The notes below the pieces were generated by a model. It did not search any database and had not been told where the DNA came from. It saw only the letters and a program-made list of their open reading frames with translations. From Algoriphagus sp. TR-M9 (GTDB lineage: Bacteria; Bacteroidota; Bacteroidia; Cytophagales; Cyclobacteriaceae), in NCBI RefSeq assembly GCF_027594545.1, contig NZ_CP115160.1:3840501-3904500 (forward strand): a stretch of 64,000 bases of DNA, read 5' to 3'. Position numbers and translations under genes: made by a program. The first letter of the stretch is position 1. Each line of letters starts with the position of its first letter. Positions 26,085 through 38,286 of this stretch are shown in pieces.

Positions 26085-27523
26085 CAATTCAATTTTATAA
26101 AAGGGACTATCATCTCTTCTAAGGTGATGCCCCCGTGGTTCACTTCAATTTTGTCTTTGTATGTAAACATGGTTCTGCCTTCAGGTAGAACCACTTTTTT
26201 ATCGTTCTCGAATGGAATGTTGATTTGTTCCATATCCAACAATTCCGAATTGTCTGCCTTAATGATGACAGCTCTTTTGGCAAAGCCATCAATCAGGTAT
26301 TTTTCTATGCGTTTGCCATTGCCTTTGGCGACTATGGAGCCATGATCTGAGCAGAGGTAAACGGCATAGCCTTCTTCTTTGAGTAACTGAATGTCTTGCT
26401 TGATACTGCTTTTCTGCAAGTAGTCTTTGGCTGCATTCAGGTAAGGTGTTTTGTCTTCTAATCCTGGTGGAAACTGAACTGCATGTGCTAATTCATCAAA
26501 GAAGTTGTAGAGAACGGAAACCACATCATAACCAAGTAGCTTGTCTGCGGTGATGGTATCGCTTTCGGTTAAATAGGTGGTGTGCTGTGTTGCAAAGTTA
26601 TTGGCTAAGGCTTTGGCTTCTGCAGGTCTGCCCGGTGCTTTGTGGTTGTACACTTCTCGCTTGCCTTCATAAATGGCCATGCGTGAAATGCTGGTTACCG
26701 AAGGCAACATGGCAAAAACAGCTTTTTCATCCAATTCTGCTTCATCTAATTCCAAATGCGCTTTGAGTAGGTTCCATTCTGTAAAGCCCATGCAGTCTAA
26801 ACATAGAAGGGCAACCTTCTCATGGTTATTAGCTTTTAGATGGGGAATGATTTTATCAACTGATAATGGGCGTTTTGGTGTAGAAGCAAAAAATATCTGA
26901 TCCATGCCATTTTGCGCAAAAAAGGGTTTGCTCCACTGGTCAACCTGCTCATAGATTTCTTGCTCTATGGCTGTGCCATAGGCATAACTTAGGTAGTTGA
27001 GCTGACCTAATACCGTACTAGCTTCAGTTAAGGAATTGATGCTTGGCTCTTCTATAACCAATTGATTGAGCTGCTCCAATAAAGCATTGAACTGCTTCTC
27101 AGATTGTAAGCGATTGGCTTTAGCCAAGAGCGTATCAATATGGCTTTTGTTGATTGGGTTGTGTCTATTTGAAAGATAAACTACTTCCAATAGCTGAATG
27201 ACTTGCTCCGTACTGAATTGTTTCAAAGCCTTGTAAGCATCTCCATTGATGGGCAGGTCTTTATATTGGAAGGATTTACATTCTCTATCGTTGCAGATGA
27301 ATGTAGGAACATTCTCAACGGTGGTAAGTATGATTTGTGGCTCAGATTTATTGCTCAAAGGCAACATATCCGCTACGGTATGGCAAAGCTGACAGCTGAT
27401 GCCATGCGTTTGCAGATAGCCTGTAAAGCTATCATGCAGCAACACGCCCGTATAGTCTGATATTACCTTTGGCTGACCATTATCAAGGCTTAAAGCGGTA
27501 TGGATTGCATCTTGCCACAACAT
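26084..27523 (-). CDS. pglZ: PglZ-domain phosphatase-like protein (BREX core)
   Basis: A 479-residue protein with the PglZ/alkaline-phosphatase-superfamily core: VALLCLDCMGF (metal Asp243), AMLPSVTSISRMAI (Thr/Ser277-278 at the nucleophile site), LYNFFDELAHAV (Asp343, His347) and VYLCSDHGSIVAKGNG (Asp393-His394). PglZ is the marker of all BREX and Pgl systems. It is shorter than many PglZ proteins (650-850 residues); the N-terminal third (a CxxC pair near 44-47) is unlike the helical domain of type 1 PglZ. Five bp separate it from the methyltransferase gene upstream, and the next gene overlaps by one base. Confidence 0.85.
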   Translation of the reverse strand: MLWQDAIHTALSLDNGQPKVISDYTGVLLHDSFTGYLQTHGISCQLCHTVADMLPLSNKSEPQIILTTVENVPTFICNDRECKSFQYKDLPINGDAYKALKQFSTEQVIQLLEVVYLSNRHNPINKSHIDTLLAKANRLQSEKQFNALLEQLNQLVIEEPSINSLTEASTVLGQLNYLSYAYGTAIEQEIYEQVDQWSKPFFAQNGMDQIFFASTPKRPLSVDKIIPHLKANNHEKVALLCLDCMGFTEWNLLKAHLELDEAELDEKAVFAMLPSVTSISRMAIYEGKREVYNHKAPGRPAEAKALANNFATQHTTYLTESDTITADKLLGYDVVSVLYNFFDELAHAVQFPPGLEDKTPYLNAAKDYLQKSSIKQDIQLLKEEGYAVYLCSDHGSIVAKGNGKRIEKYLIDGFAKRAVIIKADNSELLDMEQINIPFENDKKVVLPEGRTMFTYKDKIEVNHGGITLEEMIVPFIKLN

Positions 27524-27528
27524 AGAAC

Positions 27529-29967
27529 TTAGGCTAAACCGTCTACCTGAATTTCTGCTGCTTCAACAAAATCTGCCAACTCTCCATTGTTTTCTAAAAT
27601 GGAAGGATGCAGCTTGGATGCAATGGTGAGAATATCCTTAAATCGCTTGTCTTTGTAGCAACGCTCAAAACCGTAGGTAAGGGCTTCTTTTCGTACTTCT
27701 TTGATTTTCTTACTCTCGGTTTGTGCCTGAATAAGTATGGTCTCAAACTCTTTCCAAAGGTGCTTTTGACGCTTCTCTGTGATTTGATTGTGTTCTTCTT
27801 TTGACTTAGGTCTGCGGTACAAGCCACCTTCAAACACAAAGTTTTCTTCTAATAAATCACGAAGCTCAGGCACTTGGTCACCTTGAAAATCAACTATTTG
27901 ATTGTAGGTGATTGATATATCTGAAAACTTTTTAGGCTCTGACAACAAATTGAAGAGCCAAACAATTGCGGAGCTTTCATCTATTACAAATAAAGAATTT
28001 AGACCTTGAACGATTTCGGACATCCCTTTTAACTTCATTTCTTTCTTATATTCTATGTAAGAATTAAGTTGACTAGAGGTAAACCACAATCCATCTTCTT
28101 CAATAAAACTTGAGCTAAGAGAGTTGTAAAAGTCTTTAGCATCAACATTCAGATCGAAACCATGCTGGATAAAAAAACCAACTAATTTGGCATAGAGTGA
28201 CTTGGCAGTTCTTTCCACAAATGAATCAATTCTTAGTTGGTTGAGATACTGTTCAATAAACGCATGTTCTAAATTTTGACCACTTGAAGATTGAACGATT
28301 TTATTATTGAAGCTCTCTTCAGGTTTGAAAGCAAAAATTATTAAGTCTTTGTCTACACTGGCGTCTGATGATACTTGCTTGAATGAACCTAGTTTTTTAT
28401 CTAAAACCGAAACTTGAGATATTATAAATCCTGCCTTATTAATAGCATCTCTAATCGTATTCCATATTTTAGATTTACTATTATTAAACTCTACTGTAAT
28501 CCATCTTTTGGGCTTTAATACTCTGAAATATTCTTTAAAAGTGCTGCTAAGGAGGTCTAAATATTCTTCATCACCCTTTGATTGATTCTTGTTAATTATA
28601 GTTTCTTTCTCTATACCGGTCAAAACTTTTAGCCACGACTCCCAAATAAAATTCATATCTGAATACATAATGTTCGAACCGAAAGGAGGGTCTGTAAATA
28701 TGTAGTCAATCGAATTAGAAGGAATATTACTTAAATCAGTTGCAGATTGCGTTGATATACACGTATCCGAATTTGATTTTTCCCTAATTATTGCTTTGGA
28801 AAAGTTTTTACTAAATTTTCTTTCAGCAACTTCCATGGGGTTGTATGATTGAATCAAAGATGGGATTGAAAGATTGTTTATTGCTCCTGCACTCAAACCT
28901 TTGGGTCTATAGGGCATCCGTTTTGTACAACGCATCCCTAAAATTGAAGTACAGAAAAACATGCCAAAACTTTGGTTTGAAGATTTTAAGGCTAAATCCC
29001 AAAACTTCGATAAACAATAAAGAGTGGACTTAAAATAGAAGTCAGAAGTCCTAGTTAATCCATTTGATTTTTTAGGTTGGCTTAAGTTATATCCGTCTGG
29101 TATTTCATTTATTGGATACCAATAAGGAATAGATATTGTTTCTTCCTGTTCTAATAGAAAATTTATTTCACTTCCTGTAAGTGCCCTTCTTGATTTGGTT
29201 TTTCCTTTTAAAATTGAGGCTTCAACAGGTACCATTTCAGGTTGACCGCTTTGATTAAATGATTTAACTAAGGACCTTTTACTGATTTCTTTAGCACCAC
29301 AAGATGTACATTCACCAAGATCCTTGACTTTCTCAGTTTCCTTATCAACAAATGAATCCCAAAATGTTAGTTTGGAATTACAAATTGGGCATTGATATAC
29401 TTCTGACCATATTACATAGTTGATGTAATCTCCGTTGGGAAGGGTGAAGAGTTTTCTACATTCCTTCTTTACATCTTTTAAAATATTATGTAATTCAATT
29501 AGATAATTCGAATCAAAGAGACTATAGTTGTTGTTGTATGAAATAAATGTAGCAGCAGGGGATAGATCAATGAGAATTGAGTTTCTATTGAGAAGTCGAG
29601 CTGCAACTCCCGTCATTCCACTTCCTGAATATGCATCTAAAACAAAGTCATTTGGCTCTGTAAAATGCTTAATGTATTTCATAATTGCCTTATGAGGCAC
29701 CTTTGTGTGGTAGGAGTGCGTCATGTAAATAGGATGACGTTTACCTTCTTCTACATCACCGTTATAAGCTGTCTTAAAATATCGATCACTCGAAGGATCA
29801 TATACTTTTCCATTTTCCAAAATAAATTCAGCTAAAAATGGATTTGGACCTGCAGTAAAGTAAGGTGCTTGGGCAAGTTTTATAATATCATCATCGCTAC
29901 CAATTGGAAAGCCTTCTATATTCTTTAGCTCGGGGAGTCTCTTTCTAAGTTCGTCTTTATAATCCAT
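27529..29967 (-). CDS. DNA methyltransferase with zinc ribbon (PglX-like, BREX core)
   Basis: 812 residues from the ATG at 29967, 4 bp after the ATPase stop; a TTG five codons upstream is an alternative. S-adenosylmethionine motif DAYSGSGMTG lies at 111-120 and the catalytic DPPFGSN at 426-432, about 310 residues apart. Between them sits a zinc ribbon (CPIC 193-196, CTSC 220-223). The DPPF motif is typical of the N6-adenine/N4-cytosine methylases of the DUF1156/COG1743 type, as in BREX type 3 PglXI. In BREX the enzyme marks host DNA so that phage DNA can be told apart. The target site is not readable. Confidence 0.85.
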   Translation of the reverse strand: MDYKDELRKRLPELKNIEGFPIGSDDDIIKLAQAPYFTAGPNPFLAEFILENGKVYDPSSDRYFKTAYNGDVEEGKRHPIYMTHSYHTKVPHKAIMKYIKHFTEPNDFVLDAYSGSGMTGVAARLLNRNSILIDLSPAATFISYNNNYSLFDSNYLIELHNILKDVKKECRKLFTLPNGDYINYVIWSEVYQCPICNSKLTFWDSFVDKETEKVKDLGECTSCGAKEISKRSLVKSFNQSGQPEMVPVEASILKGKTKSRRALTGSEINFLLEQEETISIPYWYPINEIPDGYNLSQPKKSNGLTRTSDFYFKSTLYCLSKFWDLALKSSNQSFGMFFCTSILGMRCTKRMPYRPKGLSAGAINNLSIPSLIQSYNPMEVAERKFSKNFSKAIIREKSNSDTCISTQSATDLSNIPSNSIDYIFTDPPFGSNIMYSDMNFIWESWLKVLTGIEKETIINKNQSKGDEEYLDLLSSTFKEYFRVLKPKRWITVEFNNSKSKIWNTIRDAINKAGFIISQVSVLDKKLGSFKQVSSDASVDKDLIIFAFKPEESFNNKIVQSSSGQNLEHAFIEQYLNQLRIDSFVERTAKSLYAKLVGFFIQHGFDLNVDAKDFYNSLSSSFIEEDGLWFTSSQLNSYIEYKKEMKLKGMSEIVQGLNSLFVIDESSAIVWLFNLLSEPKKFSDISITYNQIVDFQGDQVPELRDLLEENFVFEGGLYRRPKSKEEHNQITEKRQKHLWKEFETILIQAQTESKKIKEVRKEALTYGFERCYKDKRFKDILTIASKLHPSILENNGELADFVEAAEIQVDGLA

Positions 29968-29971
29968 AGTC

Positions 29972-34472
<4,501 letters not shown>

Positions 34473-34490
34473 TAGTAAAAACCAAATTAT

Positions 34491-34512
34491 TGTCCTAAAA
34501 AGGTCAAATATA
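34491..34512 (-). promoter_or_regulatory. Promoter and candidate XRE operator
   Basis: On the minus strand TATATTTG (plus 34505-34512) fits TAnnTTTG, about 32 bp before the XRE start codon. Directly downstream the imperfect dyad TGTCC-N6-GGTCA (34491-34506) overlaps the expected transcription start. The remaining 200 bp up to 34707 show nothing else. Confidence 0.45.
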
Positions 34513-34707
34513 GAAAAGTACTGAGAATGATAGCCACTTTTTTAAATTCTTTAAGCATCGAAAATTTTGATTATCTGGAAGAATAAAACATTGTAAATCG
34601 ACTTAATAAAAAAAAATATGAAAGAATCTTTATGACTTAAAATACAACAACGGCATTGTGTTTTAGCCGTAAACAACTATATTAATCAATCACAAAACCA
34701 ACTGAAT

Positions 34708-34908
34708 ATGTGGTCAGTAATAAAATTTTTAGGAACCGTTTTTATTAGCTTTTTTGCCATGATCGGAGCATTGGGAGCAGAAAATCCATTTCCTCTTTTT
34801 GCTGTGGCATGGGGAATATGGATTATTTACATTGTCAGCTTGCGATCGAAAAGAAAAAAAGAGATTGACAAAGAGCGACTAATTCGGGGAATTTTGGATA
34901 AGCTCTAA
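34708..34908 (+). CDS. Small two-helix membrane protein
   Basis: A 66-residue protein, no family recognised. Two hydrophobic stretches (about 5-24 FLGTVFISFFAMIGALG and 28-46 PFPLFAVAWGIWIIYIVSL) are followed by a basic RSKRKKE and an acidic-basic tail, so both ends are predicted in the cytoplasm. It lies between the BREX-like operon (divergent) and a small convergent ORF. It could be an accessory membrane protein of the cargo region. Confidence 0.5.
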   Translation: MWSVIKFLGTVFISFFAMIGALGAENPFPLFAVAWGIWIIYIVSLRSKRKKEIDKERLIRGILDKL

Positions 34909-35090
34909 AATCCAAAAAGGAACTTCAACGAAGCAAAAGATCCGAGTAGGAAAAAGCAGAATGAAGCAAAACTAACTAACCGAAAACCCGCTCTTGAAAG
35001 AAAGGGATTTTTCAAATGTGCATCCTGGATCAGGGAAAGCAAGAACCCGAGTCCAAGAAAAAAAGTAACAATTAGTAAGGTTTCCATCAT
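34905..35090 (-). CDS. Small membrane protein, uncertain
   Basis: A 61-residue ORF with two hydrophobic segments (LLIVTFFLGLGFLLSLI and LVSFASFCFFLLGSFASLKFL) and no family match. Its stop overlaps the end of the convergent small ORF by 4 bp. AT-rich DNA easily gives hydrophobic ORFs, so coding is uncertain. Confidence 0.35.
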   Translation of the reverse strand: MMETLLIVTFFLGLGFLLSLIQDAHLKNPFLSRAGFRLVSFASFCFFLLGSFASLKFLFGF

Positions 35091-35161
35091 TTCAGATCAA
35101 ACGGTTTTTAATATTCACTGTTTAAACTACAAAAATCCTTTTTGACAAAAAAAAGGGAAGA

Positions 35162-36067
35162 TTACTCATCCCCTTCTGATTCAATTCCTAGAATGTAATT
35201 AGCTGCTTGGTGTGCCTTTTGGGCTGCGTAGATCAGCATTTTAGGATCATCTTGCAACGGCTTCATCCATCCTTTTAGGTAAGCCAGGGAATTTTTGAAG
35301 TTGGCATCTTTGATTCCAGTATAAGCATTTAAGAAACTGGCTCCCATTTCTGCAATCAATTCTTCTTTTGAATATTCAACAGAACCATAGCCTACCAAAG
35401 CAGGTCTTTCCGAAAATCTACCCAAACGGTTACCATGGCCAGTCGAATGCATCATTTCATGGAAAAGAACGGAATAGTACTGTTCGTCCCCTTTGAATGA
35501 TTCCTTGTTTGGCATATTGATGTAATCTAAGGAAGGGCTGTAAAAAGCTTCATTGCTAGAATGAACAATTTTGGGACAATCAGCATATCCGGGAATAATC
35601 TGCTCACAGGATTCAATGGGAGTAAATACCCTCTCGGGTGTTTCATTTATAGAAAATTCGATTCCTTCAATTTGGTCGATGTTGAAAACTGTCCAGATAA
35701 ATGGAGTGAACTTTCTTCCATAGAGATCTTCGTCTTCACCAGCTTCATTTTTGGTTTGGCCTTTGACGAATTTGGAGATCTTCCAGAATACGACTTTAGT
35801 CCCTTTTTGACCTTTCTTGATATTTCCTCCTAGCTGCTTCGCTTGTTTGAAAGTCAGAAAGTAGGGATGCTTAAATTCCTTAGAGATTGTCACCCAAGCC
35901 AACCAAAGCGTATTGAATCCCAAATAAGGCCGATTTGTAGCATAGTTTTTTGGAGCATTTTTCGGATTCCACACTTGCTCCCAAGTGAGGTTTTCATTTT
36001 GAATTCCCTCGATGATTTCATTGGTTACGGTTTCCGCTAGTTGGTTGAAATTTTCCCAAGCTGTCAT
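35162..36067 (-). CDS. ardC: ArdC-type antirestriction protein (ssDNA-binding plus zincin metallopeptidase)
   Basis: A 301-residue protein. The N-terminal ~140 residues match the ArdC N-terminal/DUF1738 pattern (ETVTNEIIEGIQNENLTWEQVW, RPYLGFNTLWL, GTKVVFWKISK), a ssDNA-binding domain. The C-terminal part has the gluzincin motif HEMMHSTGH (His203-Glu204...His207) followed by YSKEELIAEMGASF with a third metal ligand Glu. ArdC proteins protect incoming single-stranded plasmid or ICE DNA from host restriction. It is in the right place for an early-entry gene of this element. Confidence 0.88.
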   Translation of the reverse strand: MTAWENFNQLAETVTNEIIEGIQNENLTWEQVWNPKNAPKNYATNRPYLGFNTLWLAWVTISKEFKHPYFLTFKQAKQLGGNIKKGQKGTKVVFWKISKFVKGQTKNEAGEDEDLYGRKFTPFIWTVFNIDQIEGIEFSINETPERVFTPIESCEQIIPGYADCPKIVHSSNEAFYSPSLDYINMPNKESFKGDEQYYSVLFHEMMHSTGHGNRLGRFSERPALVGYGSVEYSKEELIAEMGASFLNAYTGIKDANFKNSLAYLKGWMKPLQDDPKMLIYAAQKAHQAANYILGIESEGDE

Positions 36068-36326
36068 TTTGATTGTGTTTTAAATGTTGAAAAAGAGCCA
36101 GCTAGCACCAAAGAATCTCCCTTCATATCCAAGGATGTAAGGAACATCGACCCTACAACTCCAGAGCTTTTCCCTGGAGTCAGAGGAGCCTGGTTTTTCT
36201 GGGAGAGTAGGGATATTTGGCTGAGTAGTGACATTTTTTTTATCCACTGGTGTTGAGGTACCGACCGACAAGCGTTTTTTTGGAAAAGCTGAGCCTGGAT
36301 AAGACAAAAACCTGAAGAAAAATGTC

Positions 36327-36347
36327 GGAGGTAGTCCGTAGGAGACC
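36327..36347 (+). repeat. 21-bp repeat shared with 44906-44926, copy 1
   Basis: This site differs from 44906-44926 at 3 of 21 positions (core GTCCKTAGGARACC). Both lie in gene-free parts of the element on the same strand. Confidence 0.5.
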
Positions 36348-36562
36348 GTCATTTTGCGGAAGGGCGAAGCGGATTTTTGACGATTCCAGAGCCAGATTTT
36401 CACCTTTGCTTGGTTGGACGGTATAACACCAGTCAAAAACCGGAACGGATCAGACAACCCAATCGGAAGAAAAACGCTCCCTGACGAAAGGAGCAGAAAA
36501 GCGAAAAATGGCTTGCCCCCCTAAAGGAGCATGAGGCCACTTATTCGAGGAGCGACTTTCCA

Positions 36563-36622
36563 CTGTTCCAGGCTTGACGGAACAGGGAAAGTAAAGCGGA
36601 TTGAATGTGTGGCCGTGGGGAG
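36563..36622 (+). repeat. Hairpin module, copy 1
   Basis: Perfect 7-bp stem CTGTTCC/GGAACAG with 9-nt loop AGGCTTGAC (36563-36585), 27 nt of purine-rich spacer, then CCGTGGGGAG (36613-36622). Homologous to copy 2 about 158 bp downstream; stem bases differ but pairing is kept. Confidence 0.65.
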
Positions 36623-36718
36623 AAGAAAGCTATTTGACTGCAGCGGAAAGATGGAGCGAAATGAAAATTGCTGAAAGTGAGGATAAGGATCCAGGTCACT
36701 GTCGAGCTGAATGACCGG

Positions 36719-36781
36719 CCCATTCCCAGACCTGTCGGGAATGGGTATAGGGAAATGAAGTGAGACTGTGACCGTGGGGAG
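36719..36781 (+). repeat. Hairpin module, copy 2
   Basis: Perfect 9-bp stem CCCATTCCC/GGGAATGGG with 9-nt loop AGACCTGTC (36719-36745), 26-nt purine-rich spacer, then CCGTGGGGAG (36772-36781). Loop and trailing decamer match copy 1. Confidence 0.65.
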
Positions 36782-37228
36782 TTTAAACCTATCCAAGACT
36801 GGAGCAAAGCAAGCAGTCATTTGAAAAATGGTGCGTGTGGAGCGGAATGAATGGAGTGGTTTACACTGAGGAAAAAGGCCTAAAGAACGTCCAAGGTAGA
36901 ATGTGTCCAACTTGTGCCTGAAAACCGAGATCATCCAGATTGCCCTAATAAAGGGTGCTCATCTCAAGGCTGTCGAAATGTAGATTTTTTTTTATAAAAC
37001 AAGTTTTTTTGAACTCTATCGACGTTGTTACGTTTATATCCATGTAGCTTCTTAATGAGGCAAAAGATCTTTGGTTTAGGGGCATTTGTTGGTGGTGAAT
37101 TCATTGATTCACTAATAGTTGAATTATCTGGCGCGTTCACGTGGCAGAGTCTTACATTAGTCGCCACGTCAGTATTTAATGTGGCAAAAAGAGTTTTTAG
37201 AGTACGAAAAAAGAAAAATTTTGAAAAA

Positions 37229-37321
37229 ATGAAAACGAAAGTAATTATGAGAAGAACAAAGAATGACATCAGTAAAATAGTTTTGGGAGTGTGTGTGGTA
37301 GCGACGGTATTTGGAAATTAA
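37229..37321 (+). CDS. Possible 30-residue peptide
   Basis: An ORF from the ATG at 37229 encodes a basic start (MKTKVIMRRTKND) and a hydrophobic end (ISKIVLGVCVVATVFGN), like a signal peptide or a truncated secreted protein. It precedes the plus-strand terminator by 74 bp. It may be the broken 5' end of a longer gene or chance. Confidence 0.25.
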   Translation: MKTKVIMRRTKNDISKIVLGVCVVATVFGN

Positions 37322-37394
37322 GAGCTGCACCCACTTCTGCCAACAAACCCTAAGGACACATCGCTTATCTTAGTTCCAACTCCAATTTCTAAAT

Positions 37395-37425
37395 CCCGAG
37401 ATTCATCATCTCGGGTATTTTTTTT
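37395..37425 (+). terminator. Plus-strand intrinsic terminator
   Basis: Perfect 8-bp stem CCCGAGAT/ATCTCGGG, 5-nt loop, then TATTTTTTTT. It faces the plus strand, where no confident protein gene ends, which is the main evidence for a transcript from the preceding region. Confidence 0.85.
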
Positions 37426-37460
37426 AATTGCTCAACTCTTTTTTTTTAAGTTACGGAGCA

Positions 37461-37484
37461 ATAAAAAGGAAGCCTAAAGCTTCC
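37461..37484 (-). terminator. Terminator overlapping the end of the RadC-like gene
   Basis: On the minus strand GGAAGC-TTTAG-GCTTCC followed by TTTTTATT; the stop codon of the RadC-like gene lies in the loop. Confidence 0.7.
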
Positions 37485-37935
37485 CTTCATCAGCGAAAGA
37501 GAAATACCCTTCACTGGTTACGATGATATGGTCCAGAACAGGCAGATCCAAAAACTTTCCTGCTTCAACCAAGCGCTTGGTCAATCGTTCATCCTGGACA
37601 CTTGGCAGTAAATTTCCACTCGGATGATTGTGCCCAAGAATTACAGACTGGCAGTTACTCTTTAGTGCAGCTGCAAAAACCAACTTTGGATCCACTACGG
37701 TTCCGGAAGTTCCACCAGTCGAGATTTCTACAACTCCCAGAACTCTATTTCCTCTGTTTAGCAAAATGATTTTAAAAGATTCGATAAACTGGATTTTATC
37801 CTCTCCCCAAACTTCCTTGAAAATCTGGTAAGCGCAGTTGGAGCTACTCACTTTTCGGGCTTTCTGGACATCAATTTTTGGCTTGTAAACTAGCTCGATT
37901 TCTGAGACTTGGGAGGATGTTTTGATCGTTTCCAT
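37474..37935 (-). CDS. RadC-like JAB-domain protein
   Basis: A 153-residue protein with a RadC/JAB (MPN) metal site: HNHPSGNLLPSVQDERLTKRL (HxH and distal Asp) after VILG, and the typical C-terminal LDHIIVTSEGYFSF. The helix-hairpin-helix half of chromosomal RadC is absent, which is usual for copies on plasmids and ICEs. JAB proteins are metallo-isopeptidase folds; their role in mobile elements is unproven. The next gene upstream on this strand is the large STAND NTPase, about 350 bp away. Confidence 0.85.
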   Translation of the reverse strand: METIKTSSQVSEIELVYKPKIDVQKARKVSSSNCAYQIFKEVWGEDKIQFIESFKIILLNRGNRVLGVVEISTGGTSGTVVDPKLVFAAALKSNCQSVILGHNHPSGNLLPSVQDERLTKRLVEAGKFLDLPVLDHIIVTSEGYFSFADEGKL

Positions 37936-38286
37936 AATTATAACGGTTAGGAGTTAGAAATTAATTATGGTGCTACTCCCAGCTTTTGAGCGATCAAGGC
38001 CAATTGGAAACTGAATAAATGAAAGGTTGTGGACAGATGGTGTTTATGCGGTAGTCTATTGGCCGCTTCAGAAGTGAAAAAGGTAAATTTCCACCATAAT
38101 CAATAATAACTTGACAATAGTGAATTTCCCTGCCTAAGTGATAGAACAAGTAATCAGCCTAATAATCTACATTGAAGTGATTAACCATAAGTATGATTCA
38201 AATGAGGAAAAGATTGAGGGGAATTAGCCTTTAAAGAAATAGGAAATCACTTAATAATAGATATTTGCTAGAATTTTTAAATCACG
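37936..38286. other. Intergenic, AT-rich, no feature recognised
   Basis: About 350 bp between the RadC-like gene and the 3' end of the STAND NTPase gene. The promoter of the RadC-like gene should be here, but no confident TAnnTTTG/-33 pair or terminator was identified. Confidence 0.45.

Larger units (their letters stand above)
36068..37394. other. 1.3-kb region without convincing genes, rich in hairpins; possible plus-strand ncRNA
   Basis: The region between the ArdC start and a plus-strand terminator at 37395 has no ORF with a recognisable protein. It is purine-rich on the plus strand up to about 36960 and holds many hairpins: CTCCAG/CTGGAG near 36160-36185, GCTCC/GGAGC at 36476-36494, a duplicated hairpin module at 36563-36781, and ACGTGGC/GCCACGT at 37139-37169. 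The terminator implies transcription on the plus strand. A structured RNA, an origin region or a decayed element are all possible. Confidence 0.45.

Noticed and set aside
36521..36934. Antisense ORFs (137 and 88 residues) in the hairpin region
   Set aside because: Overlapping frames over structured purine-rich DNA, no domain, no plausible start signals.
36964..37269. 101-residue minus-strand ORF
   Set aside because: Ends in poly-Lys from a T-tract and has no family pattern; a plus-strand terminator follows instead.
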